DNA of 46,864 bases from Actinomycetes bacterium (GTDB lineage: Bacteria; Actinomycetota; Acidimicrobiia; Acidimicrobiales; Bog-793), in NCBI GenBank assembly GCA_021809805.1, contig JAJZKA010000009.1:1-46864 (forward strand), given 5' to 3'. Under the pieces are notes generated by a model. The model made no database searches. It was not told where the DNA came from and saw only the letters and a program-made list of their open reading frames with translations. Position numbers and translations under genes: made by a program. The first letter of the stretch is position 1, and the number at the start of each line of letters is the position of its first letter. This document shows, in pieces, positions 8,222-17,205 of this stretch.

Positions 8222-9901
8222 ATGACTCGGGCGATCGCTCCTTCGCTCGAGAGACGCAGATGGCTGGTGCTCGCCGTCCTGTGCGTCAGCCTGCTCGTCA
8301 CGAGCCTTGACACCACCATCCTGAACGTCGCCGTCCCCGACATCATCCGGTCGCTCGGCGCCTCCACGGGCGAGCTGCAGTGGGCGATCGACGCGTATGC
8401 CGTGGTCTTCGCCGGGCTGCTGCTCGTCGAGGGGAACCTCGGTGACCGCATCGGGCGCAAGTGGGTCCTGTTGGCAGGTATCGCGGCCTTCGGCGTCGGC
8501 TCCGCCGCCAGTGCGCTGTCACGCTCGCCGGACCAGCTGATCGCCGCACGCGCGTTCATGGGGATCGGCGCTGCCGGCATCATGCCGTCGACGCTGTCCA
8601 TCCTCACGAACGTGTTCACGGACGCCGACGAGCGGGCACGCGCGATCGGCATATGGTCTGGCACCACGGGCCTCGGAGTCGCCATCGGTCCCGTCCTCGG
8701 TGGCTGGCTGCTTGCGCACTTTTGGTGGGGATCGGTCTTCTTCGTGAACGTACCGGTGTGCGCAGTCGGACTGCTTGCCGGCGCGTGGCTCTTGCCGAAC
8801 TCGAAGGACCCGCACGCCAAGCGCACGGACATCGGTGGTGCCGTGCTGTCCACCGCCGGGGTGGGACTGCTCCTCTGGGGCATCATCGAAGCGCCCACGC
8901 GTTCGTGGACGTCACCCGTGGTCCTCGGGGCGGTGGTGGCCGGCGCGGCCACGCTCGCCGCCTTCGTGGCCTGGGAGCGGCGGAGCGACCACCCGATGCT
9001 CGAGCTCTCGCTCTTTGGCTCGCGGCGCTTCTCGGGAGCGGTCGGTGCCATGGGGCTCGTGATGTTCGCGCTCAGTGGCGGGCTCTTCCTCCTCACCCAG
9101 CTGCTCCAGTTCTGTTTCGGCTACAGCGCGTTCGCCACGGGGATGCGCATCGCTCCCATCGCGCTCGTGCTCATGGTCGTGGCGCCCCTCTCGGCGCTCC
9201 TCGACCGCCGCTTCGGCACGAAGCCGGTCGTGTTCTGTGGTCTCGTGTTCATCGGCACTGGCTTCCTGCTCTTGTCGTCGACCTCGGTCCGTGGCACCTA
9301 CATCGAGGCGCTGCCAGCGTTCATGCTCTTGGGAGTGGGTGTCGGCCTCGCGTTCGCGCCCTGCACCGAAGCCGTCATGGGGGCCGTCCCGCCTGCGCGC
9401 GCAGGGGTGGGCTCCGCGACGAACAGCGCCGCGCTCCAGGTGGGCGGTGCGACCGGAGTTGCCGTGCTCGGGAGCTTGTTGAACAGCAGGTACAAGGGAC
9501 ATCTGGCTCCCCTCCTCGCAGGCCACGCCATGCCGGCGAGGGTGCACGCGCTCGTCGTCGGTTCCCTTGGGGGCGCGCTGGCCGTGGCCCAGGACATCAA
9601 GGGCGCGCTCGGCACGGCGCTCGCCTCCGCCGCGCGCGCGGCGTTCATCGACGGCCTGGACCTGGCGGTCGCGGTCGCTGCGGTGGTCGTTGGAGCGGCC
9701 GCCGTCATGGTGCTCTTCGTTCTGCCCAACCGCCCAGGGGCCGTGTCCGTCGAGGGGTCCATCGACGGCGCCGAGACGGCGGCACCTCGAAGTCCCGGTG
9801 TGCCCCCCGTCTCGCCGCAGGAGCCCGCGGCACACCTGGGACGAGCCGTCGACCGGGACGATCGCGTCACGGGCAGCACCCGCCCCCCGGCTGGCGTGTG
9901 A
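8222..9901 (+). CDS. MFS drug exporter, DHA2 (EmrB/QacA) family, 14 transmembrane segments
   Basis: A 559-residue integral membrane protein with about 14 hydrophobic helices. Family motifs are clear: LDTTILNVAVPDI in TM1, motif A GNLGDRIGRKW between TM2 and TM3, and motif C GPVLGGWLL in TM5. The family exports drugs or metabolites in exchange for protons. The ATG at 8222 is chosen because it places the first helix at residue 15; the ribosome site is weak (CACGGGG). About 245 bases without a gene precede it. The C-terminal 50 residues after the last helix are hydrophilic and rich in Pro and Ala. Substrate unknown. Confidence 0.88.
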   Translation: MTRAIAPSLERRRWLVLAVLCVSLLVTSLDTTILNVAVPDIIRSLGASTGELQWAIDAYAVVFAGLLLVEGNLGDRIGRKWVLLAGIAAFGVGSAASALSRSPDQLIAARAFMGIGAAGIMPSTLSILTNVFTDADERARAIGIWSGTTGLGVAIGPVLGGWLLAHFWWGSVFFVNVPVCAVGLLAGAWLLPNSKDPHAKRTDIGGAVLSTAGVGLLLWGIIEAPTRSWTSPVVLGAVVAGAATLAAFVAWERRSDHPMLELSLFGSRRFSGAVGAMGLVMFALSGGLFLLTQLLQFCFGYSAFATGMRIAPIALVLMVVAPLSALLDRRFGTKPVVFCGLVFIGTGFLLLSSTSVRGTYIEALPAFMLLGVGVGLAFAPCTEAVMGAVPPARAGVGSATNSAALQVGGATGVAVLGSLLNSRYKGHLAPLLAGHAMPARVHALVVGSLGGALAVAQDIKGALGTALASAARAAFIDGLDLAVAVAAVVVGAAAVMVLFVLPNRPGAVSVEGSIDGAETAAPRSPGVPPVSPQEPAAHLGRAVDRDDRVTGSTRPPAGV

Positions 9902-9971
9902 CGTCGGGCCCTGCGGCGGCGGGCACGACGGCCCCGGATGTGCACGAATGCGCATGGTCCCAGAGTGAGGG

Positions 9972-10526
9972 ATGTCCGATGGCGTCGCGCCGAAGGCGAC
10001 CGACGCGGGCCCGCTCGTGCTCGACGTGACGATCAGCCCGCGCGCTCCCCGCCAAGGGCATCACGAGCCTTCTCCCGCGCTGCCTGAATGGAACGTGCCC
10101 GAGGCGCGGGAGTCCTCGGCGTTCACGCTGCCGTCGTTTTCCTTCTGGCGGACATTCGACGAGCTGTTCCGTGACGGATGGGGCAGGCGGATGGTGTCGG
10201 TCGAGGAGTTCAGTGCGGACGGCACGCTCGCCGTGCGAGCCCCGACGCCCGGGATCGACCCGGAGAGGGACGCCGAGATCACCTTCTCGAGCGGCATGCT
10301 CCACTTCGTGGCCGAACGGCGCGAGGAGAAGGAGTAGAAGGGTCGCACCTTCCACAAGAAGGAGCTCCGCTACGGCTCGTTCGCCCGGAGCATCCCGGTA
10401 CCCGAGGGCATCGAAGAGGACGAGATCCGGGCGTCGTACAACGACGGGATCCTCGAGGTGCGGGTAGCGCGGCCCGCGCTGAAGACGGCCGAGACGACGC
10501 AGCGGATCCCCCTCTCCCGGAGCTGA
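9972..10526 (+). pseudogene. hsp20 (small heat-shock protein) interrupted by an in-frame TAG
   Basis: The frame from ATG 9972 encodes 121 residues ending at TAG 10335-10337, in the middle of an alpha-crystallin domain. The same frame continues for 62 more codons to TGA 10524-10526 and supplies the missing half, including RYGSFARSIPVPEG and DGILEVRV, both hallmarks of Hsp20. At the stop, homologues usually have an acidic residue; GAG to TAG is a single change. The downstream part keeps coding character: 58 of 62 codons end in G or C. So this is a very recent nonsense mutation, a sequencing error, or a readthrough gene. A shortened product would lack the strands needed for dimerisation. The ribosome site is poor, so the start is uncertain. 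Confidence 0.85.
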
Positions 10527-10537
10527 GCTTCCTGCTG

Positions 10538-10551
10538 CCCACGCAGGTGGG
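10538..10551. terminator. Small hairpin between convergent genes
   Basis: CCCAC-GCAG-GTGGG forms a 5-bp stem in the 30-base gap between the hsp20 locus and the HAD gene, and could serve both directions. It is weak. Confidence 0.3.
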
Positions 10552-10556
10552 TGTGC

Positions 10557-11432
10557 TCAGACCGCCGGGCGGGCGCGTTCGAGCACGAGCGCCACCCCGT
10601 CGGCGTCGTTGCTGGCGGTCACCTCGTCGACCAGTTCGAGCACGTCGGGATGGGCGTTGGCGGGCGCGATCGAGTACCCGGCCCATCCGAGCATGGCGAT
10701 GTCATTGGGCATGTCTCCGAAGGCCAGCACCTCTTGCGGGTCGATCCCGTGCTCGGCGGCGAGGATCTCGAGCGCGAACGCCTTGCCGACCCCTGACGCC
10801 GAGATCTCGATGGGGGCTGTCGGTCCGGAGCTGGTGACCTCGACCAGCCCGGCGAGGACCCGCCGCGCCCGCTCGACGAGCTCCCAATGCGCCGTGGCTG
10901 GTTCGTCGTGCCGGGCGATCAGCTTCGTGACCGGCTCGCGCACGAGGGCGTCGACCTCCAAGACGGCGGCTCCTGGAGGAACGGGCCACTGGCTCAGGTA
11001 CTGCGGCTCTTGCGCATAGCGAAGGCCGACTTCGACCGCGAAGGACACCGACGGCAGCGCGTCACGCAGGCGCGCGACGACCTCGGTGCACACCGCCGGC
11101 GGGATCGGGTGCTCATGGAGCACTCGGGACTCCGAGACGTCGTAGACGATGGCGCCATTCGAGCAGATCGCGACGGGGTGGCTCCTCGGTAGCTGGTCGG
11201 CCACCTCGTGGACCCATCTGGGTGGCCGTGCCGTGACGAAGACCACGAGGACTCCCGCCGCGCCCAGGTCGTCGACCGCGGCGACCGTGCGGGCCGAGAC
11301 CCGCCCGTCGGAGCGCAGCAGCGTGCCGTCGAGGTCGGTCGCCACCATGCGGACCGACGCGGGGAAGCCGCCCGCGCGCCGGCTTGCGGGTGCGGGGCGC
11401 GAGAACGTGGCCGACTTGGGCAGCGACGGCAT
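10557..11432 (-). CDS. HAD superfamily hydrolase, Cof-type phosphatase
   Basis: A 291-residue haloacid dehalogenase-like phosphatase. Motif I is DLDGTLL with both aspartates, motif II lies in VVFVTARP, and motif IV is FGDMPNDIAMLG. The large cap between motifs II and III is the Cof/type IIB arrangement, so it probably dephosphorylates sugar phosphates or similar small metabolites in the cytoplasm. The ATG at 11432 is supported by a -10-like TACGCT eight bases upstream, indicating a near-leaderless mRNA; an internal ATG at 11348 would remove an atypical 28-residue extension. The katG stop lies 31 bases upstream. Confidence 0.85.
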   Translation of the reverse strand: MPSLPKSATFSRPAPASRRAGGFPASVRMVATDLDGTLLRSDGRVSARTVAAVDDLGAAGVLVVFVTARPPRWVHEVADQLPRSHPVAICSNGAIVYDVSESRVLHEHPIPPAVCTEVVARLRDALPSVSFAVEVGLRYAQEPQYLSQWPVPPGAAVLEVDALVREPVTKLIARHDEPATAHWELVERARRVLAGLVEVTSSGPTAPIEISASGVGKAFALEILAAEHGIDPQEVLAFGDMPNDIAMLGWAGYSIAPANAHPDVLELVDEVTASNDADGVALVLERARPAV

Positions 11433-11440
11433 CGAGGGCG

Positions 11441-11446
11441 AGCGTA
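11441..11446 (-). promoter_or_regulatory. Candidate -10 box of the HAD gene
   Basis: TACGCT on the minus strand stands 8 bases before the ATG at 11432, matching the TAnnnT pattern seen before other starts here. Confidence 0.35.
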
Positions 11447-11463
11447 GCTCGACGTCCGACTGC

Positions 11464-13659
11464 TCAGGCGAGGTCGAAGCGGTCGAGGCACATCACCTTG
11501 TCCCAAGCGGCGACGAAGTCGTGGACGAACTTGTCTGCTCCGTCGTTGCTCGCGTAGACCTCGGCGATGGCTCGCAGCTGCGGGTTCGAGCCGAAGACGA
11601 GATCGACCGCGCTGGCGGTCCAGCGAAGCGCACCCGTCCGGCGGTCGTAGCCCTCGTAGACGTGCGAAGAAGAGGCCGAGGTCTTCCACTCGGTGCCCAT
11701 GTCGAGGAGGTGCACGAAGAAGTCGTTGGTGAGCGCACCCACCCGGTCCGTCAAGACTCCGTGGGGAGATCCACCAACGTTCGCGCCGAGCGCTCGCATG
11801 CCGCCGACGAGCACGGTCATCTCCGGCGCGGTCAGCGTCAGCATGTGCGCGCGTTCGACGAGCAGCGTCTCGGGCGCCAGCGTCTCGCCGTCGCGCACGT
11901 AATTACGGAAGCCGTCGGCGCGTGGCTCGAGCACGGCGAACGAGTCCACGTCGGTCTCCTCGGCTGATGCGTCCGTCCTCCCTGGCGCGAATGGGACGGT
12001 GACGTCGTGGCCCGCCTTCCTCGCCGCTGTCTCGACAGCGGCACAGCCGCCGAGGACGATCAGGTCGGCGAGCGAGACGCGCACGCCGTCTTGTCGCGCG
12101 TCGTTGAACTCCCGTTGGATCTGCTCGAGCACGCCCAACGTGGCGACCAGCGAGGCGGGCTGGTTGACCTCCCAGTCGCACTGAGGTGCCAGGCGCAGCC
12201 GCGCGCCGTTGGCACCGCCCCGCTTGTCGGTGCCCCGGAAGCTCGCAGCCGACGCCCACGCGGTCGCCACCAGCTCGGAGACCGAGAGCCCCGAGGCGAG
12301 GACCTTCTCCTCGAGAGAAGCGATGTCCGCCTCGCCGACGAGCCGGTGGTCGACCGCAGGAACGGGGTCCTGCCACCGCTGCGGCGCCGGCACCAAGGGG
12401 CCGAGGTAGCGCGAGACGGGGCCCATGTCGCGGTGCAGCAGCTTGTACCAAGCCTTGGCGAACGCGTCGGCGAGCTGCTCGGGGTGCTCGTGGAACCGCT
12501 TGGCGATCGGCGCGTAGACAGGATCCACCTTCAGCGCCAGGTCGGTCGTCAGCATCATGGGCGCGCGGCGCGTGGAAGGATCGTGCGCGTCGGGCACCGT
12601 GTCGCCGGCCGCCGGATCCGTGGGGGTCCACTGCTTGGCTCCTGCGGGGCTCGTCGTGAGAGCCCACTCGTAGCCGAAGAGGTTGTCGAGGAACCCGTTG
12701 TCCCACCTCGTCGGCGCGCTGGTCCACGCGCCTTCGAGGCCGCTCGTCATCGCGTCGGTGCCCTTGCCGGTTCGGTACGTGCTCTTCCACCCGAGCCCCT
12801 GTGTCTCGAGGGGTGCCCCCTCGGGCTCGGGGCCGATGTAGGCCGCGCGAGTCGCGCCGTGCGCCTTGCCGAACGTGTGCCCCCCCACGATGAGCGCGAC
12901 GGTCTCTTCGTCGTTCATGGCCATGCGGGCGAAGGTCTGGCGGATGTAGCGCGCGGCGAGCAGCGGGTCCGGATTGCCGCCGGGCCCTTCGGGGTTCACG
13001 TAGATGAGCCCCATGTGGTCGGCGCCGTAGGGTCCTTGGATCTCGCCACCGGCGTCGTGGCGCTCGTCGCCGAGCCAGGAGTCCTCGGTGCCCCAGTCGA
13101 CCTCGTCGGACTCCCAGATGTCGCGCCGCCCGAAGCCGAAGCCGAAGGTCTCGACGCCCATGGCTTCGACGGCGCAGTTGCCCGCGAACATGAGGAGGTC
13201 TGCCCAAGAGATCTTCCGGCCGTACTTCTGCTTGACCGGCCAGAGCAGCCGGCGCGCCTTGTCGAGGTTGGCGTTGTCGGGCCAGCTGTTGAGCGGGGCG
13301 AAGCGCTGGGCGCCCCCCCCGCCCCCGCCGCGCCCGTCGTGGGTGCGGTAGGTACCGGCGGCATGCCACGCCATCCGGACGAACAGAGGCCCGTAGTGCC
13401 CATAGTCGGCGGGCCACCACGCCTCCGAGGTGGTCATCACCTCGACGATGTCGCGCTCGAGCGCCTCGACGTCGAGGGTCTCGATCTCTGCCGCGTAGTC
13501 GAAGTTCGCACCCATCGGGTTGGAGAGGACGCAGTGGCGGTGGAGCAGCTGGAGGTTCAGGCGGTTCGGCCACCAGTCCGCGTTGGTCATGGGCCGATGC
13601 GGCGAGGGTGCCCGTGACGGGATCGCCGGGTTCTCGCGTTCGCTGGCGTGATCGGGCAT
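11464..13659 (-). CDS. katG: Catalase-peroxidase (HPI)
   Basis: A 731-residue bifunctional haem catalase-peroxidase. The distal site [12 protein letters not shown], the proximal His in [20 protein letters not shown] with the crosslinked Tyr, and RMAMNDEE with the crosslinked Met are present, as is the second, haem-free peroxidase-like domain. The ATG at 13659 has AGAAAGGGG upstream. A loop that usually reads GRGGAGGGMQRF is [12 protein letters not shown] here, encoded by a run of 8 C (plus strand 13313-13320) followed by 5 more. It detoxifies H2O2; the divergent Fur-family gene probably regulates it. Confidence 0.97.
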   Translation of the reverse strand: MPDHASERENPAIPSRAPSPHRPMTNADWWPNRLNLQLLHRHCVLSNPMGANFDYAAEIETLDVEALERDIVEVMTTSEAWWPADYGHYGPLFVRMAWHAAGTYRTHDGRGGGGGGAQRFAPLNSWPDNANLDKARRLLWPVKQKYGRKISWADLLMFAGNCAVEAMGVETFGFGFGRRDIWESDEVDWGTEDSWLGDERHDAGGEIQGPYGADHMGLIYVNPEGPGGNPDPLLAARYIRQTFARMAMNDEETVALIVGGHTFGKAHGATRAAYIGPEPEGAPLETQGLGWKSTYRTGKGTDAMTSGLEGAWTSAPTRWDNGFLDNLFGYEWALTTSPAGAKQWTPTDPAAGDTVPDAHDPSTRRAPMMLTTDLALKVDPVYAPIAKRFHEHPEQLADAFAKAWYKLLHRDMGPVSRYLGPLVPAPQRWQDPVPAVDHRLVGEADIASLEEKVLASGLSVSELVATAWASAASFRGTDKRGGANGARLRLAPQCDWEVNQPASLVATLGVLEQIQREFNDARQDGVRVSLADLIVLGGCAAVETAARKAGHDVTVPFAPGRTDASAEETDVDSFAVLEPRADGFRNYVRDGETLAPETLLVERAHMLTLTAPEMTVLVGGMRALGANVGGSPHGVLTDRVGALTNDFFVHLLDMGTEWKTSASSSHVYEGYDRRTGALRWTASAVDLVFGSNPQLRAIAEVYASNDGADKFVHDFVAAWDKVMCLDRFDLA

Positions 13660-13724
13660 CTGGGCCCCTTTCTGCTTCGTCGGCCCGGCGCCCGCGGGCA
13701 CAGCCGGGCGGTCGTGCACTCGGC

Positions 13725-13741
13725 TAGAATAGCTATAACTT
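13725..13741 (+). promoter_or_regulatory. AT-rich promoter/operator between katG and fur
   Basis: In an otherwise GC-rich 135-base gap, 13725-13741 reads TAGAATAGCTATAACTT. It holds TAGAAT (13725-13730), a plausible -10 for fur, and the palindrome ATAGCTAT (13729-13736). The opposite strand offers TATAGC for katG. A Fur-family repressor binding here would cover both promoters; that is inference. Confidence 0.45.
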
Positions 13742-13794
13742 TGGAATCCATCAAGAAAAAGATCGATCGCGATCCGTCCGGTACTGTCGGACCC

Positions 13795-14277
13795 GTGGCT
13801 CGTCTGGAGGCACAGATCGGGGTCGGGACCGCCGCCCGCCAGGACTTGGCCGACCGCTTGCGGCGCAGGGGGTGGCGGCTCACCGCCCAGCGACGGGTGG
13901 TGGCCGACGTGCTCGCCGGCGAGCACGTCCACCTCAGCGCGGACGCGGTGTACAGCGCCGCCAAGCGCCTGCTCCCCGAGATCAGCCTCGCCACCGTGTA
14001 CAACACGCTGAACCAGCTGGTGGCGATGGGCGAAGTGCTGGAGATCTCGGCTGGCGACGGCCCGAAGCGCTACGACCCCAACGCCACGACCGCGCACCAC
14101 CACCTGTACTGCGTCGAGTGCGGGGCACTGCGCGACGTGCAGCCCGAGGGTACCGAGGGTCTCGTGCTGGCCAACGCGCAGCAGCACGGCTTCGAGCTCC
14201 TCGACGTCGACGTCGTCTTCCGGGGCCGCTGTCCCGCATGCCGTACGGCGCGAGCGGACCGACGCGACAGCGCGTGA
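13795..14277 (+). CDS. Fur-family transcriptional regulator (probable peroxide sensor)
   Basis: A 160-residue ferric uptake regulator family protein. The winged-helix DNA-binding part contains [12 protein letters not shown] and [11 protein letters not shown]; the dimerisation part has [15 protein letters not shown] and a second CPAC near the end, giving two CxxC zinc sites. The GTG at 13795 is the start that gives the family's normal length. It is divergent from katG across 135 bases. In many actinobacteria a FurA/CatR-type repressor of katG sits beside it, so peroxide control is likely; usually furA is upstream in the same direction, whereas here the genes diverge. Confidence 0.88.
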   Translation: MARLEAQIGVGTAARQDLADRLRRRGWRLTAQRRVVADVLAGEHVHLSADAVYSAAKRLLPEISLATVYNTLNQLVAMGEVLEISAGDGPKRYDPNATTAHHHLYCVECGALRDVQPEGTEGLVLANAQQHGFELLDVDVVFRGRCPACRTARADRRDSA

Positions 14278-14334
14278 GATGCGGTGCCTGCGGTCCCCGA
14301 GCGTGTCGTCCAGGCGAGGCCCCGACGCGTGCGT

Positions 14335-14364
14335 GGGCGTGGAAAGGGGCGTGGAAAGGGGCGT
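14335..14364. repeat. 12-bp tandem repeat
   Basis: GGGCGTGGAAAG occurs at 14335-14346 and 14347-14358, followed by half a copy. It lies in the gap after fur. Confidence 0.75.
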
Positions 14365-14386
14365 CGGCGTCCAATGGGGAGCACAT

Positions 14387-14424
14387 GGGCGTGACACGTG
14401 AAGGTGGGCGTGACACGTGAAGGT
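14387..14424. repeat. 19-bp perfect tandem duplication at the start of the GNAT gene
   Basis: GGGCGTGACACGTGAAGGT is repeated exactly at 14387-14405 and 14406-14424. It spans the likely start region of the next gene, and its 19-base length would shift frame between copies. Confidence 0.85.
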
Positions 14425-14883
14425 GAGGGGCACCGGACGGCGTCGGGTGCTGCAATCGAGACCGAGCGGCTCTCGCTCGTGCTGCTCCTACCCGAGACGC
14501 TGCGTGCGCTGCTCGCCCACGACCTGCCACGTGCATCGGTGCGTCAAGGCGTGGTGCTTCCTCCTGAATTCCTCCCCGAGGACGGCGCGGTCGTCGGCCG
14601 CTGCGGCTTCCACGGTCCGCCGCGTGCAGTGGGTCGCGCGGAGATCGGTTACGCCGTGCAGGCGGCATCTCGGGGCGCCGGGTACGCCACCGAGCGAGCA
14701 CGGGCACTGGTGTGCTGGGCGTTCGCCCATGGAGAGGGGACGGTCTTCGCCTCGGTCGCGCCGGCGAACGCGCCGTCGCTCGCCGTGGTACGAAAGGTAC
14801 GGTTCGTACAGGTGGGTGTCCATCACGACGACGGGGGAGAGGAGCTCGTCTTCGAGATCCGTCGTCGCGCGGTCGCTGCTTGA
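14398..14883 (+). CDS. GNAT N-acetyltransferase, apparently shortened
   Basis: A 161-residue frame that begins to look like a GNAT enzyme at [11 protein letters not shown] and continues with [31 protein letters not shown], the acetyl-CoA pyrophosphate-binding loop (here SRGAGYA), then [13 protein letters not shown]. Related proteins have some 25-30 more residues between the VVLPPEF region and DGAVVG; here these join directly, suggesting an internal in-frame deletion. The start is unclear: GTG 14398 lies inside a 19-bp duplication and has no good ribosome site. The substrate is unknown. It may be a decaying gene. Confidence 0.6.
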   Translation: MKVGVTREGEGHRTASGAAIETERLSLVLLLPETLRALLAHDLPRASVRQGVVLPPEFLPEDGAVVGRCGFHGPPRAVGRAEIGYAVQAASRGAGYATERARALVCWAFAHGEGTVFASVAPANAPSLAVVRKVRFVQVGVHHDDGGEELVFEIRRRAVAA

Positions 14884-15210
14884 CGGCCGGCGTCGACAAC
14901 GCTCCGGGGACCGGTACGGCCATGGCCCGCACCCATCCCCATCGGTCGTCTGCCGTCGGGCATACTGCATCGGTGGTCACGTCGCCCGTCGCCCAACGCA
15001 GCCACGAGGAGCCCGAGGCGGCGCTCGAGCGCGTGGCTGAGCCGCCGGTCGACGCGCAGCCCACGGCGCTGCGCGCACGTGCAGCAGCGCTTGTCGCGGG
15101 GCCGCCGGGCACGGTTCCCGTATGGAGCTGAGCAAGCGGGTGGACGTGATCTCCTCGGGCGTCGTCGCCACCTGGCGCACTGTGTGCCGCGATCCCCGAC
15201 ATCGGCACGC
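14884..15210. other. 327-base stretch without a confident gene
   Basis: No family is recognised on either strand. A 69-codon plus-strand frame (14922-15131) is compositionally biased and unconvincing. A 30-codon frame (15122-15214), listed separately, overlaps the next gene's start. Confidence 0.5.
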
Positions 15211-15214
15211 ATGA
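15122..15214 (+). CDS. Possible 30-residue upstream peptide, overlapping the next start
   Basis: ATG 15122 opens a 30-codon frame ending at TGA 15212-15214, which overlaps the ATG of the gamma-glutamyltransferase as ATGA. The peptide begins MELSKRVDVIS and ends with a basic, His-rich tail. There is no strong ribosome site and no known relative. It could be a leader peptide coupled to the next gene, or chance. Confidence 0.25.
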   Translation: MELSKRVDVISSGVVATWRTVCRDPRHRHA

Positions 15215-16800
15215 GGCTGGCACCGTTCGTCTCGCGCTATGCCGCAGGCGCCATGGTGTGCACGGTCGACCACCTGGCGGCGGGCACCGGCGTCGATCTC
15301 ATGCGCCAGGGAGGTTCTGCTGCTGATGCGGCAGTCGGAGCGAGTGCCGTCCTGGCGGTCACCACCCAGCACATGTGCGGCATGGGCGGCGACCTCTTGG
15401 CGATCGTGCACGACGGGGCGGACCGACCGGTCGCGCTGCACGCCATCGGTCGCGCGGGGTCTGGCGCGGATCCCGACCGTCTGCGGGCCGAGAACCATCA
15501 CCAGATGCCGGCGCACGGCGACATTCGTGCGGTGACGGTTCCCGGGTGCGTCGACGGATGGCTCGCGCTCCACGCCCGCTTCGGCCGGCTCCCGCTTGCC
15601 ACGGTGCTCGAACCCGCGCGCCGCTATGCCGATGAAGGGTTCGCGTGCTCACCGTCCCTCGCCGCCGCCGCAGGTGCTGTCGCGCACTTGCCAGGTGCCG
15701 AGCCTTTCTCGCGTGCGATCGGCGTGGGGGCGCTGGTGCGGCGCCCGGGCGTCGCAAGGGCGCTTGGCGCGGTGATCGCAGGCGGGCGAGAGGGGCACTA
15801 TCTCGGCGCGTTCGGCGAAGGGCTCGTCGCCCTCGGCCGCGGGGAGTACATCGAAGACGACCTGGCGCGCCCCCTTGCCACCTGGATCGATCCACTCTTT
15901 CTCGACGCGTTCGGCGTTCGCCTGTGGACCGCTCCACCCCCGTCCCAGGGATACCTCACCCTGGCAGGCGCTGCCCTCGCGGCGCGCCTCGGGCTCCCTG
16001 AGGACGCCGACGACGCACGCTGGGCCCACCTCACGATCGAGGTAGCGCGCGCGGTGGCTCAGGACCGCGTCGCGGTGCTGCACGAGCACGCCGACGGCTC
16101 GGCGCTGCTCGCGCCCGGCCGCCTCGAGCCGCATGTCGACGCCATCTCGGCGCGCCTCGCATCGCGGGCAACGGGGCGTTTCGGCACAGGTGGCACCATC
16201 GCACTGTGCGCGGTCGACGCCGAGCGTATGGGCGTCTCGCTCCTCCAGTCCAATGCCATGGGGTTCGGGGCCGGGATCGTCGAGCCTGCGACGGGCATCT
16301 TCTTGCACAACCGTGGCATCGGTTTCTCGCTCGAGCCGGGCCACCTTGCGGAGTACGGCCCCGGGCGGCGTCCACCGCACACCCTGTCACCGGCACTCGT
16401 CACCGGCTGCGGGGGCGCGGAGGGCACCCTGCGTGCGGTGCTCGGCACGATGGGGGGCGACTCCCAGCCTCAGGTGCTCCTGCAGCTCGTGTGCCGGCTC
16501 TTCGCGGGCGCCCAGCGCGCGGGGGACGCGATCGCGGCGGGGCGCTGGGTGCTGCAGAACGCGAAGGATCCCGGTGGGTTCCGGACCTGGGCGGCGGACC
16601 GCGAGATCGAGGTCGTATTGGAGGCGTCGACGCCACCGGCCTGGCGAGACGGGCTCGCCGCGCGCGGGCACCGGATCGTGGCGGCGCCGGTGGGAGACTT
16701 GCACGGCTTCGGGCACGCGCAGGCCGTCGTCTGTCGCGACGACGTCTTGGAGGGGGCGAGCGACCCGAGGGCGCTCGGCGGGGCTGCGGCGGGCTGCTGA
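15211..16800 (+). CDS. Gamma-glutamyltransferase family protein
   Basis: A 529-residue Ntn-hydrolase that would mature by self-cleavage before a catalytic Thr. The N-terminal part has GGSAADAAVGASAVLAVTTQ and MCGMGGDLL; the cleavage region aligns as FGTGGTIALCAVD, where the Thr of GGT is the expected nucleophile. MGGDSQPQV near residue 415 is the family signature. ATG 15211 gives the usual N-terminus. I see no signal peptide, so it may act inside the cell as an acylase/transferase rather than as periplasmic GGT. A stem-loop follows the stop. Substrate unproven. Confidence 0.88.
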   Translation: MRLAPFVSRYAAGAMVCTVDHLAAGTGVDLMRQGGSAADAAVGASAVLAVTTQHMCGMGGDLLAIVHDGADRPVALHAIGRAGSGADPDRLRAENHHQMPAHGDIRAVTVPGCVDGWLALHARFGRLPLATVLEPARRYADEGFACSPSLAAAAGAVAHLPGAEPFSRAIGVGALVRRPGVARALGAVIAGGREGHYLGAFGEGLVALGRGEYIEDDLARPLATWIDPLFLDAFGVRLWTAPPPSQGYLTLAGAALAARLGLPEDADDARWAHLTIEVARAVAQDRVAVLHEHADGSALLAPGRLEPHVDAISARLASRATGRFGTGGTIALCAVDAERMGVSLLQSNAMGFGAGIVEPATGIFLHNRGIGFSLEPGHLAEYGPGRRPPHTLSPALVTGCGGAEGTLRAVLGTMGGDSQPQVLLQLVCRLFAGAQRAGDAIAAGRWVLQNAKDPGGFRTWAADREIEVVLEASTPPAWRDGLAARGHRIVAAPVGDLHGFGHAQAVVCRDDVLEGASDPRALGGAAAGC

Positions 16801-16852
16801 GCAACCACAAGACCTGCAGCGCGCCGGCAGGCTGGTCGTCCCAGGCAGAACC

Positions 16853-16869
16853 CCCGTTTCGGCAACGGG
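16853..16869 (+). terminator. Hairpin after the gamma-glutamyltransferase gene
   Basis: CCCGTT (16853-16858) and AACGGG (16864-16869) pair over a TCGGC loop, 52 bases past the stop. There is no T-run. Confidence 0.45.
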
Positions 16870-16878
16870 CACTCGTGG

Positions 16879-16884
16879 TAGATC
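16879..16884 (+). promoter_or_regulatory. Candidate -10 of the small gene at 16891
   Basis: TAGATC is followed by exactly six bases and then ATG, the same geometry as before several other genes in this window. Confidence 0.3.
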
Positions 16885-16890
16885 GGGGCC

Positions 16891-17193
16891 ATGATCGACG
16901 ACCCGTATGACGCGTTCTTGGAGTTCGCCACGGAGCTCGCCGACGGCGATCGCTGGAAGCTGCTCCGTGCGGACGGCTGGGCGGACTTCGAGCGACGCCT
17001 CGCCGAGACGGTGGCCGATCTCTCGGTCCGGCGCCGCCAGGCGCTGATCATGCTCCTGTTCGCGCTCGTCGAGGAGCTCGTGGCGCCAGCGGATGTCCGT
17101 TCATGGCTCGACGGCCATGACGTCGCCAGCGACGAGGGCATCGAAGCGCTGATCGCCTGGCTTCGCGAGACGCGCAAGTCTCTGGGCCGTTGA
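16891..17193 (+). CDS. Small acidic helical protein of unknown function
   Basis: A 100-residue protein, mostly predicted helical, with a hydrophobic LIMLLFALVEELV stretch in the middle and an acidic N-terminus (MIDDPYDAF). I do not recognise a family. Codon use matches neighbouring real genes. No ribosome site is evident; a -10-like TAGATC six bases before the ATG suggests a leaderless mRNA. It lies between a gamma-glutamyltransferase and a GHKL kinase on the other strand, which gives no functional clue. Confidence 0.65.
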   Translation: MIDDPYDAFLEFATELADGDRWKLLRADGWADFERRLAETVADLSVRRRQALIMLLFALVEELVAPADVRSWLDGHDVASDEGIEALIAWLRETRKSLGR

Positions 17194-17205
17194 GCGCGCC
17201 AGGCG

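Noticed and set aside
14922-15131. 69-codon plus-strand frame before the gamma-glutamyltransferase
   Set aside because: Biased composition, no family, no convincing ribosome site.
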